A stretch of 64,000 nucleotides of DNA. It comes from Pisaster brevispinus (Eukaryota > Echinodermata > Asteroidea > Forcipulatida > Asteriidae). The stretch covers positions 33,475,272 to 33,539,271 of the forward strand of contig JAMKCF010000001.1 of assembly GCA_023634235.1 (NCBI GenBank), read 5' to 3'. The position numbers and the translations under genes are program-made. The notes beneath the pieces are model-generated. The model was not told the origin of the DNA. It ran no database searches and saw only the letters and a program-made list of their open reading frames with translations. Shown one piece after another: positions 11,062 through 22,386 of the stretch. The first letter of the stretch is position 1, and each line of letters starts with the position of its first letter.

Positions 11062-11263
11062 GGGCCCATTTGGAAAAGAAAGATGTTAAACAAGACAAAC
11101 AATGGTGTTTAGCAAATTTTTCTGCTAAGCAAAAATGAAGAGGGAACCAGTTGCAAATAACATACATCACATGGTATTTTGGCTACTAACCTATTCCTGC
11201 TAATCAAGCGTTTTCTGTGCTAATCAATTTTGTTGTGTTAAGCAGCTTTTCGAAATTGGGCCC
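11062..11263. mobile_element. MITE family 2 (GGGCCC ends), copy 1
   Basis: Bounded by 'gggcccattt' and 'aaattgggccc' in inverted orientation. The interior has the family landmarks 'tttctgctaagcaaaaatga', 'aaccagttgcaaataacata' and 'catggtattttggc'. Repeated 'gctaagc' and 'gcttaac' words let the element fold on itself. It has no coding capacity and is an abundant echinoderm repeat from memory. Confidence 0.75.
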
Positions 11264-11269
11264 CTGTTG

Positions 11270-11415
11270 AGTGGGTTACCTTTTACAGGCTAAGCAATAA
11301 TTAGCAGGTTACCAGTCACAAACAATACACATCCCATGGTATTTTGGCTGGTAAACTTTTCATGCTCAGCAAAATTTCTTGCGCTTAGCTCGTCTTGTAA
11401 ATTGGGAAACTTAGG
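11270..11415. mobile_element. MITE family 2, partial second copy in tandem
   Basis: Directly follows the previous copy with 'taattagcaggttaccagtc', 'ccatggtattttggctggta' and 'gcttagctcgtcttgtaaat'. It has lost a clear GGGCCC terminus. The pair probably reflects a local duplication or an adjacent insertion. Confidence 0.65.
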
Positions 11416-11715
11416 AAAGCTAGTCAGCAGCAAACATGCTGGTAATTTCTAGCTGCCAAGCATTCCCGAAAGTTTCCGATCAGTCGCTGGGTACGAAACA
11501 AGTACCTCAAGAATCATCAGTGATGATGCTGAAACAGAAAGCTTCTTCAACTAATTCCTTTTCTCTTTTTCAGAAAAAAAAAACTATCACCCCAGTCTGG
11601 AATCAAAGAACTTTGAAAATAATCGCCACGGAGAATTTGAAAATGTGGTGGAGATGTCATCACAAGCGGACATACAGGGGAAATGGGTGTTCACACATGG
11701 TGCTCGCAAATGTTG

Positions 11716-12007
11716 TAAATTCTCGCACCGCCAAGATCGTTCCTGTCTGGTGTCCTTTTTGGAAGGGAGGGAGGGAACGGACCGTGAGAATTTGGAACGT
11801 GATCAATGAGATTGGGAGCAAACATGCACGGCTGGAAATGGAACCCTTCCCATGAAGTTGGAATGAAGATACTGTAAATTCTCACAACGTCAAAGTCGTT
11901 CAAGCTGATTCCTTGGTATAGAGACTTTGAAAGTGATCGATGTTATCAAGAGCAAACATGCATGGCTGGAAATGGAATCTCACAGAGTTTGAACGAAGAT
12001 ACTCGTT
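11716..12007 (+). repeat. Two diverged tandem units of about 130-160 bp
   Basis: Unit 1 (11716-11874) and unit 2 (11875-12007) both begin 'taaattctcrca', continue 'cgtcaaagtcgttc' or its variant, share 'gagcaaacatgcatggctgg' and 'aaatggaa', and end 'gaagatact'. A 139-codon frame across unit 1 is explained by this repeat and is not a credible gene. Confidence 0.7.
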
Positions 12008-12009
12008 AA

Positions 12010-13822
12010 GTTACTACATCATGCGCATCTTATCCCATTCAGATTGGCCATATGGGGGACATTGATTTTTTTTTTTCCCCTCTCCAAACAGTAACCACAT
12101 TTGTTCTAGGAAAGACATATTCTCAGTCAAAAAGAGTTCACAAAAAACACCCCACACCCAAACTCCCAACACCCCACACTATCAAGCAAACAAAGAATTG
12201 GAAGAGAAAACTTCATTTCATTCTAGAAGTAAATGGAGAAGTGAGAATATACAGTGTCTACCACGACAGACTATAGATTGGTATAACTCTACAGCCATCT
12301 TTGTTTAGTTCCCTGACTGTAGCAGTATAGTTTAAGTCTAATTCTTCCTTTCCTAAAAAGAGCCAGACTACTTCCATATTCGCCTCGCTTTCATTCAAAC
12401 AATTTACACAGTCAAAGAACAAAAATCAGAACACCTTCACAAAACTTTGCACTTGCAAAAACAGAAACAACAGACTACCAAATACATCCCATCACTTCAG
12501 ACACTGGGTCAACAGTTGCTGGTATAAACTTTTTATGGTGACCAAGACTACGCAGTAAAAGTCAGGAATTTCATCTGACGCAGGCATCAGACAAACAACA
12601 GCCTCACAGGCAGGTGTGAATCTTGGTGTTAAAGGAACGATACAACATCGGGGATGACGGCAAGAGTACCTCCACATTAGTCATCCCTGTCATAGTATCA
12701 AGCGTAATTTTACCTGAGAAACTTAACTTGCTAATTCTGTCGCTACATTATCACGGCTGCCCCGATATATGAGCATGAGCAACAACTTGAGAGAAGAGGG
12801 CACACCATTCTCGTTTTGGAATCTACATATAATAAGTTATCGATGGTAACTTGATGAGGTACATAAGGGCATAGATCCTTCGGAAAGTCTCAAAGACAAC
12901 TTCTACCCAAGTCTTTTATAACAAGAATGCTCGATTACATAGTGATTTATCTACAGGCATCTCAAAGTGCTTATTGTAACGACAGGTACGACAAGATGTC
13001 TGAGTTATGAGACCCATTTATACAGCACCTTGTAAGGGTTTTTTATAACGTGATACCCGCACAATCCGCTGCCATGATTGGGCTCCAAGCACTTGATCCA
13101 CAACAAAGTAAAAAATATCTTCTCACACACACTTTGCATCTTGAACCCTAATTGTTTTGAAAATAGTTTTTTTTATAAATAAAAACAATCTGACAAAAAA
13201 GTTACACTTTCAAAGAAAGTACTCTCCTCAAAGCTGCATTTTTCTTAGAGTCATACCTTCCCTTTAAGACAAAGCCGACTTTAAGGAAATAGAATTGTAA
13301 AAGAAGAGTAATCTCCCCTCTGGTTTACTCAGCCCGGACTGACGAAAGATTTACATAGCCCTCTCTTAAAGAGAAACCGGGGCTTGAGACAATGATTCGC
13401 AAGGAAGCAAGACAGAGAGACTGTAGAGCTGGAGACTGGATAACACTACAGTCTTTCTTTTATGCACTGCACATATGCGGGTATGTGACACAAATGTGTC
13501 AGATCTTTTGAACCTTTGTGCGTGGGAACAAATATTTTGGTTTCTGGAAAGTTCGCAGACTCTGAACCGGTGCTAAAAGGAGACTTCTGTAAATTGTATA
13601 GACCCCTTGCATTGGCCGCCGTTGCTGGTGTCAAACGATGGAAACGTGCACGCGTGGACGCGCTGTGCATGACTCTCAGCCTATGGTAGCTCTTCACTGG
13701 CCTCAGTGAGGAGAATGTTTTAGGCTTTTGAAGTCAAATGCAAGGAGTCTAAAGGATAATTCTACTTCTTTAAAATGTATACCAAGTGATGATCAACAAT
13801 CTAGAACATTTTAGATTTCCAA
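12010..13822. other. No gene recognised
   Basis: Unique-looking sequence with short frames. There is a T run at 12066-12076, an 'agccagactacttcc' block near 12361 that echoes the repeat at 1437-1575, and a CpG-bearing stretch around 13610-13670 ('gtgcacgcgtggacgcgc'). I find no splice-bounded coding segment or RNA gene. Confidence 0.4.
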
Positions 13823-14340
13823 AATTGAATTGAATTGAATTGAATCGGTTTAATAGGAAACATTCCATCGTGGCCAAGGGCCGAATTGCGAAGTCTTTAA
13901 CAATATGAAAAACGGATTATTAACAACTAGCAGATACAAAATGTATACAAGAATGCAAATAAATAAACATGAACAATGAAGTATCAACAGCATGCTTACA
14001 CAGAAAGTTTTAAAAAGAGCAGGGGATATGTAATGTTGGATAGTCTGTTTTCAGTTGGAAACCATTATTCAAAGACAGGAAAATTTTGCAATTTTGTATG
14101 TGACAGTGAGAAGAGATGAAGAGAATTATTGCAGTTGATAATGAAAAAGTTGATACACAAGCGCAAACTGACCCTCCGAAAAGAGTGAAAAAGTAGCAAG
14201 CTCGATGGATACAGAGTAAACCCTGGATATTCCTGCCTCATATGCGGCCAAAGATGCAGTTCAAGGATTGTACTTTTCTCAAAATTGTTAGTAATCCGAG
14301 GGTTGCAAGTTCCGTTCCCTCCCCCCACCCCAACCCTTCA
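13823..14340 (-). mobile_element. Probable LINE 3' end with (ATTCA)n tail, reverse orientation
   Basis: On the minus strand the sequence runs through 'gcaattcggcccttggccac', 'gatggaatgtttcctattaa' and 'accgattcaattcaattc', ending in a short pentamer microsatellite at 13823-13846. A pentamer tail after an 'attaaa' signal is typical of CR1- or L2-like LINE 3' ends. No reverse-transcriptase sequence is preserved in the upstream ~500 bp, so the extent of the element is uncertain. Confidence 0.45.
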
Positions 14341-14385
14341 AAATGACTCTAACAAGATTTGGTTAAGATCATAATCAAAAGTATT

Positions 14386-14469
14386 ACTCACCTAATTTGG
14401 AGAAATGCAGTTGAAGGGATGAAAGATGAACATGGAAGAAATGGAAAGAAAATGGGAAGGAAAAGTTAG
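14386..14469 (-). promoter_or_regulatory. Ratchet-like splice motif 1 (3' and 5' splice site back to back)
   Basis: On the minus strand the segment starts CTAAC (a branch-point match), runs through about 70 bases rich in C and T, and ends 'aattag' directly abutting GTGAGT. The 3' and 5' splice signals therefore meet with no exon between them. The same architecture and recognisably related sequence occur at 31027-31114 and 49865-49945. Known recursive splice sites have this form; use in splicing is inference. Confidence 0.4.
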
Positions 14470-14699
14470 CTTTTTACATAAAAATTCAGCAAAATACTAA
14501 ACACTGCAAGAAGAAATCAAAATATGTTGACAAAAATCAAATATTTATAATTCGGTGTCAAAAAAACAAAAACAAGTTATAAATAGCACTCACAACAGGT
14601 GAACAATTTGTATAAATGTTGAATTTAAAAGAGTGTTTAAAACACTCTGAAAGCTGTAGAGACTACCTATGGTCAACAACGATTGATCAAATAAATGTG

Positions 14700-14712
14700 T
14701 TTTTTTTTTTTT
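14700..14712 (+). repeat. Poly-T tract
   Basis: T run of about 13 bases beside an imperfect palindrome 'agagtgtttaaaacactct' at 14632-14650. Confidence 0.8.
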
Positions 14713-14957
14713 AAACCATGAATTATTTAGTTTGAGGAACTCAAAAGGTTGTTTATTATGTTGTCCTGCATAACAACTCCCCTGCATTTAACTCTCCCCG
14801 ATCCCCCAAACGGCCGTCAGGAATTGATCGCAATCTACGGTCAACAAAGATGGATCATGTGACACAATTCCCTTTACGGTCTTCCGTTACTCCATGACAG
14901 CTTATCGATGGCGACACGCCCTACAAAACATGACAAGTCATAAGGGTGGACGGAATG

Positions 14958-14987
14958 AGGGGGGGGGGGGGGAGAGAGAGAGAGAGG
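14958..14987 (+). repeat. Poly-G run followed by (GA)n
   Basis: A run of about 14 G, then 'agagagagagag' and 'ggggg'. This compound tract is likely length-variable. Confidence 0.85.
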
Positions 14988-15046
14988 GGGAATAAGAGGT
15001 TGCATTCACCTCCAGGTCAAGAGGTGATTGGTGGGGGTCACTAAAT

Positions 15047-15140
15047 CAAAATCAGGGAGCATTTGGAGATGGACTGATGGGACAAAAACCAAAATTAGGG
15101 AGCGTTTGGAGACGGACTGATGGGGCAAAAAACAAAAATT
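15047..15140 (+). repeat. Two-copy tandem repeat, about 44 bp
   Basis: 'agggagcatttggagatgga' with 'ctgatgggacaaaaacc' is followed at once by 'agggagcgtttggagacgga' with 'ctgatggggcaaaaaac'. The two copies differ at a few positions. Confidence 0.8.
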
Positions 15141-15707
15141 AAGCAACAACCAACTCAAGATATTTCAAAGTCAACTGAACAGGTATTTCTGTATTAGGAA
15201 CAAAGTTTTGGCAATCTGTTGAACCCAACAAGTCCTAAACTTAGAGCCTGAAGAACCAACTGAAACAAAAAGACTTTAGTCGAATAGAAACTCCAGGCAA
15301 AGACAAAAACAAAATGGTTTCTCCCCCTATCTTCTTTTAAGACTGGCAAATTTTTAAATCTTATACTATATTTATCTCAGGCTGGTTAAAAATGTAATAC
15401 AATCCACAAAGTTGCAAAACAAATATTCATACATTCGCTTTGGGAAAAACTGAGGGTATTTTCTACAAACTTGCTATCAGGGAAACCTTAATCTATATAA
15501 AAGAGAAAGACAAGCTGACCGCTGGTTTCACAATGACTAGAGTAAGTATTGTCGTCTGAGTCACAATCTGTTGATTTGTGCAATTCATAACCATAGAGGT
15601 TAAACCAATGTTTGAATGAGAGAGATTGGCTGTTGCCAGCTTGGCGTTTATATCAGCGTGGTGTTTATGGGAGTTTGCAGAGATCCCTTGTTGGGAAGAT
15701 CATCTAA

Positions 15708-15740
15708 ACAAACAAACAAACAGACAAACAAACAAACAAT
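15708..15740 (+). repeat. (AAAC)n microsatellite
   Basis: About eight AAAC units with one AGAC interruption. Confidence 0.9.
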
Positions 15741-15744
15741 GAGA

Positions 15745-16589
15745 CAGTTAGACATTCTGACCAACCGACAAATGGTGAGTTAGAGGGATTCAGAACAGTA
15801 TTTACTCCAATACAGAGTTAATCAAGATTCCGTATCAATGATGTCATCATCCTACGCAGTAAATTCACTTATCTAAGTCTTCAAACAAAGCCTGTTTTTT
15901 TTCCCTTGATAGGAAAGAAAAAATTCTGGATATCAAATTCTTGCAGACAATAGCGACAAAAGAGCTGTGACTGTAACCAGCACATTGTTGATTAAACAAA
16001 ACACCCTACTCTCATTCTATCAGGTGTCTCAGCGGAATGCTCTTCAAATTCCATCTTTTGTTCATCAATTCTGCTGAGTGGTTGGCTTGACTCAGCCCTG
16101 AAATAAAATCAATTGCAAATCTTCCCTAAATCCCTCGTCGTTTTACAGAAAAAGCCATCTGGCATCCCACGACTAGCTGTGATAAACCGCTGTTAACAAC
16201 CCAAGAGCACCTGACTATGGCGAGTCTGTAGTCCGGTCCCGTTGAGAAAACCGCAATCAATGGCACAGTTTACACCTTTTAACAAAGGAGGTAGGCACCA
16301 GACCCCTTGGTTTTAGATTAACAACCTAACTGAATAATTGATGGGCTGATTCAATTCAACAAGATATCAAATTCTGCTGGTATTGATCGAGTTAAGATCA
16401 GAGTCTTTGTCCACTGGATGAACGGACGACACTCTGGGTGCAATCGATCAAACTCCCATCGTCTTAATCTTGTCACTGTCAGGGGGCCATTCATCTCAGA
16501 GATGACCTTTTGAGATACCTGTCTGTCTTGGGATGTATGGTACGCTGTCTTGACCTCAGCAAAACAACAAATCTCTGGCGTTTTTTTTT
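15745..16589. other. No gene recognised
   Basis: Contains 'ggtgagtt' and 'ttttacag' words that resemble splice sites but frame no convincing open segment. No shared repeat identified. Confidence 0.4.
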
Positions 16590-16740
16590 TTACTTCGTCA
16601 ACTATTTTAATATAACAAGTAGTTTCCAACAAACCAAATTATCGTGATTTCACCTTGCACATTACTTTTACCTCGTCGACTATTTAAATGTCGAAGGTAG
16701 CTTCCAACAAACCAAATAATCCTCATTTCACCCTGTACTC
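16590..16740 (+). repeat. Two-copy degenerate tandem repeat, about 80 bp
   Basis: 'acttcgtcaactatttt' with 'tttccaacaaaccaaattat' and 'gatttcaccttg' is followed by 'cctcgtcgactattt' with 'cttccaacaaaccaaataat' and 'catttcaccctg'. Confidence 0.7.
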
Positions 16741-17124
16741 CACAATTAATTTGGCTGGCTGCCCATTTGAACTGCTTCACAAAATTCAAATTTGCACATG
16801 CAGATTCCTCTTCCACTCCAACAGCACCCTAGCTTACCAACACCAACATTACTATCATAAAAAGTCAACCAATTCTCAACAAAAACACTGCTCAACAAAT
16901 TATTCCCTTTTTTCAACCGACCCATAATTCATCATCCCCAACATTTTGAAATCCCGACTTTTCTCATTTCTCCTTGACAGACGAGGGCGCCCTTCCTCCC
17001 ACCCATCTCAGCGTTGACACCCACACTACCAACAGACGCTAATCCTTTCCGCTATTGTCTGTGCTTACATAACCCACACTATTCTGTCTAAACAGTATCG
17101 GCCTATTGATCTTCCCTGAATGGG

Positions 17125-17580
17125 GTTAAACAATTGAAAAGGCTATGCTGGCTAAACAATAGTGAGGAGGGCAACGGTTTGGATACTTGGGGATTGGTGT
17201 GGACGGTCGGGGAATCCGCTTATGGAACAAGTCGGGACAAGATGGTGTGACTTGAGTTTCATTCTTTAAAGTGTAGGAGAGGAACTGCGTGTCTTGTAGA
17301 TGAGATAATGCCTTATTTAAGGACAAATTTCCTTGTGTCAAATAAAGAGGAAGAGGGGAAGTACAACTCCCAAGATGGTGCAATGTGATAAAACAACTTC
17401 AAATAGTGGTGTGATTTAGCAGAAGTATATATAGAAATCCTGAGAAATGTCAGTCTTGGTTTAGTATAGAGGATGAAACCCTTCGACCTCCTGGGTGTCA
17501 GGGAGTGTCTTAAAAAACAGAATGATAGGAACGTTCTGATTGGATTGGTTGCGGGGTACCAGGACCGGTTCTCTAGATGC
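17125..17580. other. No gene recognised; minisatellite-like fragment near the end
   Basis: 'agaggatgaaacccttcgac' with 'ctcctgggtgtcag' near 17467-17501 resembles the unit of the minisatellite at 54728-55190. The rest is unassigned. Confidence 0.45.
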
Positions 17581-17585
17581 ATCAA

Positions 17586-17865
17586 AACGTACCGTTGGAA
17601 TGGTCAAAATACCAACGAGTAACGTACCGTTGGAATGGTCAAAATACCAACGAGTAATGTACCGTTGGAATGGTCAAAATACCAACGAGTAACGTACCGT
17701 TGGAATGGTCAAAATACCAACGAGTAACGTACCGTTGGAATGGTCAAAATACCAACGAGTAACGTACCGTTGGAATGGTCAAAATACCAACGAGTAACGT
17801 ACCGTTGGAATGGTCAAAATACCAACGAGTAACGTACCGTTGGAATGGTCAAAATACCAACGAGT
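17586..17865 (+). repeat. 35-bp hairpin satellite, exactly 8 copies
   Basis: Eight head-to-tail 35-bp units starting 'aacgtaccgttgg' and ending 'ataccaacgagt'. Only one substitution is visible in 280 bp: unit 3 begins AATG instead of AACG. Each unit contains an inverted repeat, CGTTGGAAT against ATACCAACG with one mismatch and a 7-base loop. Such uniformity points to recent expansion or gene conversion. There are no variable spacers and no neighbouring genes, so this is not a CRISPR array. Confidence 0.95.
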
Positions 17866-17869
17866 AAGT

Positions 17870-18490
17870 CTCTCCCGCGTATGAATGTTCCTGTAGTTTG
17901 GCACAATGTCCTGATCCAGCGTCGTTCCACTGACGAACTTTCCTTCCCGTCTCGAACACGCCCAACTTCTGAGACACTCCCTTACATTTTGAAGGATTTA
18001 CAGACTCTCCACATCAATTCAAATTGAAAGTTAGAGGTTTAAGACAATGTCGTTCTGCACTTGGTAACAACTTGATCAAAAGGGTAAAATACGGAAATCA
18101 GGAAAGACAGGCCTTCAGATATCACAAAGAGCTCACCATTTAAACAAATATTTCCTCACAACATCCTTGAACCCAACAGCTGTTTAATACAAATCTTATT
18201 AATATCAGCAACTTCTGAAAACAAACGTAATGAATCCAATTACCAGATTTGAAGGTGGAGTCATAGATTGTTTAGTTTTGTCAACGTTATGCTGATTTAT
18301 AGGCAAAATTATCAATAAAAGTCACTTGTGAAAGTTTCAGCTGAATACAGTGTCTACTTGTTAAAAAAATCCAGCAAAAACTGTTGCTATATTTTCACAA
18401 GAATGTTGAATCCATCCATGTTTAGCGAGGTGACAACGGATATCAACCGCATCTCTGGCCACGGCATTCGCGAACGGACACCGACCCTCA
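17870..18490. other. No gene recognised
   Basis: Unassigned sequence between the satellite and a MITE fragment. A short CpG-containing patch at 17870-17950 gives no recognisable protein. Confidence 0.4.
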
Positions 18491-18494
18491 GAAA

Positions 18495-18710
18495 TCTGAG
18501 AAATAATTCATGCATGAATCGTTTCTCAGATTCAAATGTTTTGGGGTGAAAAATTATCCAAACCATATTACTTTGAAAGGGTATCCTTTCTCAAAATAAT
18601 TGATACTATCAACAGCTGCAGTGCTTCTCACCAAGTAAGTTTTTATGGTCATTCATTTTTGGAGTAATTTCCCAATCCATGTCCCTACCTTTAAAGAGGT
18701 CAAAGTTATT
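18495..18710 (+). mobile_element. MITE family 1, right half, forward orientation
   Basis: Shares 'tcagattcaaatgttttggg', 'ttactttgaaaggg', 'atcaacagctgcagtgctt' and 'caccaagtaagtttttatgg' with 24200-24360. The left half is missing or too diverged to place. Confidence 0.65.
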
Positions 18711-18877
18711 TAATACCAGACAATATTTGTATCCTCTGCAGCCTTTTCTTTTTGTGTGACAACTGATCTTTAAATCACAGTGTCAAAAAACCCCTTGAGT
18801 GCTACAGCGGACGATGGCGTTGCGCTACATCTGTGTTCATTAACTCTACCATTGCCTGCGGGGAGGCTCAGCTGTCT

Positions 18878-19045
18878 TGTGGTTTAGCCGTCTAAGCTAG
18901 TTAGCTGAGTAGGAGGTCGTAGGTTCGACTCCAGCCAGAGTCCCTTGGGGAGTATTCCGTGTCCCCTAGGGGGCTCTGTGAATACGTTAGTCTGTCTACG
19001 TTACAGTACGGAGCAGCCAACGGTGTGCGGGATTTTGTTCTCAAG
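18878..19045 (+). mobile_element. tRNA-derived SINE with intact B box
   Basis: The tRNA-like head has 'tggtttagccgtctaag' as a possible A box and an exact B box, GGTTCGACTCC, at 18922-18932. The body continues 'cagccagagtcccttggggag', split by indels relative to other SINEs, and 'tagtctgtctacgttacag'. A T run begins at about 19057. It is a SINE rather than a functional tRNA because the acceptor arm does not pair. Confidence 0.65.
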
Positions 19046-19049
19046 TGAT

Positions 19050-19740
19050 TTTGGATTTTTTTTTTTTTTATCTGAGTTTAGATTCTAACATGGAGATAAA
19101 TGCATCGTGTGAAAAGCTTTGGTGTTTTATTTTTTAATTTTTTAGAGACATTAAACAGCCAGATGATCAACGGCTGTAGGGGTATTTCAGTGTATGTCTA
19201 CATGGTTGAATACAAGTAACCGTTTCATGTAATTATTGGGATAAGAAATTCTCGTTGAATGTTAGTCAGACAGACTGCATTATTAAGTATGAATCTATCC
19301 AAAAATACAAAATATTGGAGTTGTCAAACTTGCAGTTCATTTTTCTCCCTAGTTAAACACCTGGTCCACCTATGCTATTCTTGTTCTACCTCCATGGTCA
19401 GACAAACTGCACTATCAGACCGGCTCTATGATCAGACTGCCCAATGCATCCACTCTATTCATATTGACCCCCCTAATTCCCTGACCACACTGCATGCAAT
19501 GGTCTGGAGAAGAAATAACCAGCGAGCCGACCTCCTCACAAAGCAGCCAATAAAGCAACATCAAACAGATCAATAAGACGCTTTTGCGCCTCTTTTCCGG
19601 AGCCTGAAGGGATGGAATAAACTGACTCTTGGACAGGTCTGCGTGAGAGTCTGCTCAATGGGCGGCTGGCAGAACATGGGAGCCAAGGCTGGGCTTGGGG
19701 GTCACTTTGGACAAGGTGGGAGAGTCTGACAGTGGGTGGG
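19050..19740. other. No gene recognised
   Basis: Contains 'gtcagacagactgc' and 'gtcagacaaactgc' phrases at 19265 and 19397, suggesting a small degenerate duplication, but no gene. Confidence 0.4.
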
Positions 19741-19743
19741 AAA

Positions 19744-20055
19744 GGGGGGGGGGTAGTGAGAGTAAATGTAGAAGCTCACTGTGGGCTTGGGGTAATATAG
19801 AGGGACAGGGAAATGACTGATACATGTAACTATGAACAAGTAGTTGATGAGATTGGGGGTGGGGGGAGATGGCTGGAGTAGAGTGTAGGCTTGGGGTAAT
19901 ATGGAAGGACAGGGAAATGACTGATACATGTAACTATGAACAAGTAGTTGATGAGATTGGGGGTGGGGGGAGATGGCTGGAGTAGAGTGTAGGCTTGGGG
20001 TAATAAGCAACTGTGGCCATTTAGAAGTAGTTGACAAAATAGGGGGGGGGGAATT
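19744..20055 (+). repeat. 104-bp tandem repeat, about 2.1 copies, in G-rich DNA
   Basis: Copy 1 is 19785-19888, copy 2 is 19889-19992 and a partial third runs 19993-20005. Units begin 'gcttggggtaatat' and include 'tgactgatacatgtaactat' and 'gattgggggtggggggagat'. Copies 1 and 2 are almost identical. Long open frames on the minus strand here are produced by the repeat and are not genes. Confidence 0.9.
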
Positions 20056-20650
20056 GAGAGTACAGTCAGGAGCTGAGTTGGGCTCGGAGAGACTTGGCAG
20101 GGAGGGGTAACATCTGATACAAGTCTGTCCATTTAGACGTCCTTTCTCTACGGTGCGATTGATGTGACAACAGGTGTTTTTAAGAGGAGAAGAGAACATT
20201 GTAGGGGTCTGTGAGGGAATTGTACCCAGCCAACATTTCTTAAGTAGTGCCTCGGCATGTAAAGAGGAGGGAGAAAAGCTCAGGATGCGCCAATCAGTTT
20301 AAGTAAGACAAGATCCAGAGTGAAGACATTTACATGATTGACAACTCTTATTCCTTGGAGGAAAAAAGTCTGTGTAAAAGTGGAAATTTCATAAATTCGC
20401 CTGGAAAAATAAAATGAGCAACTCCTTGGCTGACTATTTGATTCTTATAAAAGATGCAAGAACATAGGGAGCCATTTCAATTGAATGGACAGTCTTTCAG
20501 ACCATGGACTCTGGGATCATTAGAGCCCCGGGGTGGGGATTAATTTAATCAGATGAAAGGCCGTCAATACAGGATAGATGGAGGTCATCATTTCTGTCCA
20601 CTCGCATCTTCTACTTGTATGAATAGCAGAGTTTTGGGTAGGCATCATGC
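20056..20650. other. No gene recognised
   Basis: Unassigned sequence; no matched repeat or RNA gene. Confidence 0.4.
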
Positions 20651-20651
20651 T

Positions 20652-20847
20652 CAGAGCTGCCAACATTTGCCTCTTGCAATCGGGGAGATTTTGTAAAACA
20701 ATTAGGGAGCTATTTAGAGTTACATTCAATGGTGGGAAAAGTGTCCATAATCAGGAAGATTTTCAAATTTGTTCATCAGAACATGGAAAGATTGGTTTAC
20801 TTTCAGGGAACATTTTTTTGCAGAATCAAGGAAAGTTGGCAGCTCTG
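20652..20847. mobile_element. MITE family 4, 13-bp inverted termini CAGAGCTGCCAAC
   Basis: A 196-bp element with perfect 13-bp terminal inverted repeats, CAGAGCTGCCAAC (20652-20664) and GTTGGCAGCTCTG (20835-20847). The interior has 'catttgcctcttgcaatc', 'aatcaggaagattttcaaat' and 'aacatggaaagattggttta'. A second copy is at 38495-38694. The CAG...CTG ends suggest a hAT-type non-autonomous element. I see no clean 8-bp target duplication. Confidence 0.8.
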
Positions 20848-21075
20848 TAGGTCCGACTCCCTATTTCAAAATGTGTCCAACAAAAATTTGACAGACATTT
20901 ATTTGATCAACACCCCGCCGATGAATGACTGGAAATACTCGCTCCCACTCCCGTCCCTTCCGCCCAAGAAATGTCTGGACAGCTGTACTGCCCAGTCAGA
21001 AAGTTTCAGCCAGCTTCATTTGGGTTGATGGAGCATCTCAAAAGTTGGAACAGTCGGAATGTTCTAATTGGATTG

Positions 21076-21271
21076 GGGCCCGATTTCATAAAGCTGTTCA
21101 GCAGAAAATTTTGCTTGGCAATTTTTTTTACTTAGCAAGAAATGAGCGGGGTACCAGTGGCAACAATGTAAACTTTATTGAATGTTGGTTGGTAACCTGT
21201 TTCTGCTAAGCAAGATTTTCCTGTGCTTATTAGCAAGTTTCTGTGCTTACAGGCTATATGAAACTAGGCCC
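21076..21271. mobile_element. MITE family 2, full copy
   Basis: Starts 'gggcccgatttcataaagct' and ends 'atatgaaactaggccc', an imperfect inverted pair. It contains 'gaaaattttgcttggc', 'gaaatgagcggggtaccagt' and 'ggtaacctgtttctgctaag'. Confidence 0.8.
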
Positions 21272-21410
21272 AGAGTGTTTGCCTTTTTCAGTGACTAGCC
21301 AACAGGACTAGTTAGCTTGTCATTTCACTGGTCCCCCAGCTTTTTCCCTGGTCCATATTTCATATTGAATATTGGACTAGCCAGCGGAACCACTTACAGT
21401 GAATTCTGTC
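21272..21410 (+). repeat. Dispersed repeat 'tttttcagtgactagc', copy 1
   Basis: 'gtttgcctttttcagtgact', 'actagttagcttgtc', 'tcactggtcc' and 'ctggtccatattt' match the reverse complement of 24690-24925. It abuts the preceding MITE. Many 'actag' and 'ctagt' words suggest self-pairing. Confidence 0.55.
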
Positions 21411-22128
21411 CGGTCCTCAGGTCAGCCAGTAGACCACTATTGAGGGAGACCACTGCATAAGTATTCCACTGCGTACACAGAGACCGTTCTGTTGGATCGC
21501 CTGAACATTCAAAATACTAGCTCAGCAGAAGGTCTACTGGATTGCGGCAACAAGCCTACAGGAATTCTTTCACACGCCTAAAGCGTGCCTGACTTTTGAG
21601 ACCCTCGCTAATAGTAACACATAGCTTATTCCAGCTGATGGGATAGTAAGGTGAAACCAATGTGTTTCTGTGAGGAAATGTGCATCCAATCTCTTCATCA
21701 AGTCTGACATTTTCTTAAGTAGGGCCTTTGAGACCAGGTAGGTATTATTGGTAATAAATCTAACAGACACAGCCTGGGGATGAGCGTTTTTAATCCTGGT
21801 TGGACCCCCAGACGTCCCGCCCGGACTAGTGTGGGGGTGTGTGATTCAGTTACCCTCCTAGCAGGATATGACAAATATTAGGGGAAGGGGGAACATGCAC
21901 TAGGGAAGGGGGAAATATAAAACAGGGGGTATCCAATTGATTGTAGCATCCATATGGTTTATATCTACAACAGGTGTTTTTATTCAGTGAGTATTGGGGC
22001 GCGGTGATATTTGAAACTTGGCTAAGCACAGGATAAGCTCCTATATTCAAACCGCACCCCCAGTGTCTTTGGTTTGAGACCTCCCCAAACCCCCACACAA
22101 AACACTCAAAGCTGCTCAACATCCAATA
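21411..22128. other. No gene recognised
   Basis: Phrases such as 'agaccactattgagggagac' and 'agaccgttctgttgg' look repeat-derived but I cannot match them here. Nothing coding is supported. Confidence 0.4.
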
Positions 22129-22386
22129 AATGTTTGGTAAAAGATTGGTACTGCTGGTCCAAGAGTGGTTTATTTTGGGGTACAGTACAAAATCCATCCA
22201 AATACTTCACTCTATGGTAAACTCAACACTCAAATGTTTGGACTCTGGTAAGATTGGGATGCCTGGCCTCATGCTAAGAGTGTGTGGTTTAGGGGTACAG
22301 CACCAAATCCATCAAAATACTCCACTCTATGGTCAACAACACTCCAATGTTTGAACTCCGATAAAGACTGGTAAGCCTGGTCTCAC
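22129..22386 (+). repeat. Degenerate tandem repeat, about 104-113 bp, 2.4 copies
   Basis: Units start 'aatgtttg' at 22129, 22233 and 22346. Shared parts are 'ggggtacag', 'caaaatccatc', 'aaatactccactctatggt' and 'caacactc'. The third unit is cut off after 'gcctggtctcac'. Confidence 0.8.

Noticed and set aside
11436..11855. 139-codon plus-strand open frame
   Set aside because: Its second half lies in a diverged tandem duplication and the first half in unmatched sequence with no motif.
17586..17865. CRISPR array
   Set aside because: Units are contiguous with no variable spacers, and the setting is an animal genome.
19702..20199. 165-codon minus-strand open frame
   Set aside because: It spans a 104-bp tandem repeat and G-rich low-complexity DNA; the predicted protein simply repeats with the DNA.
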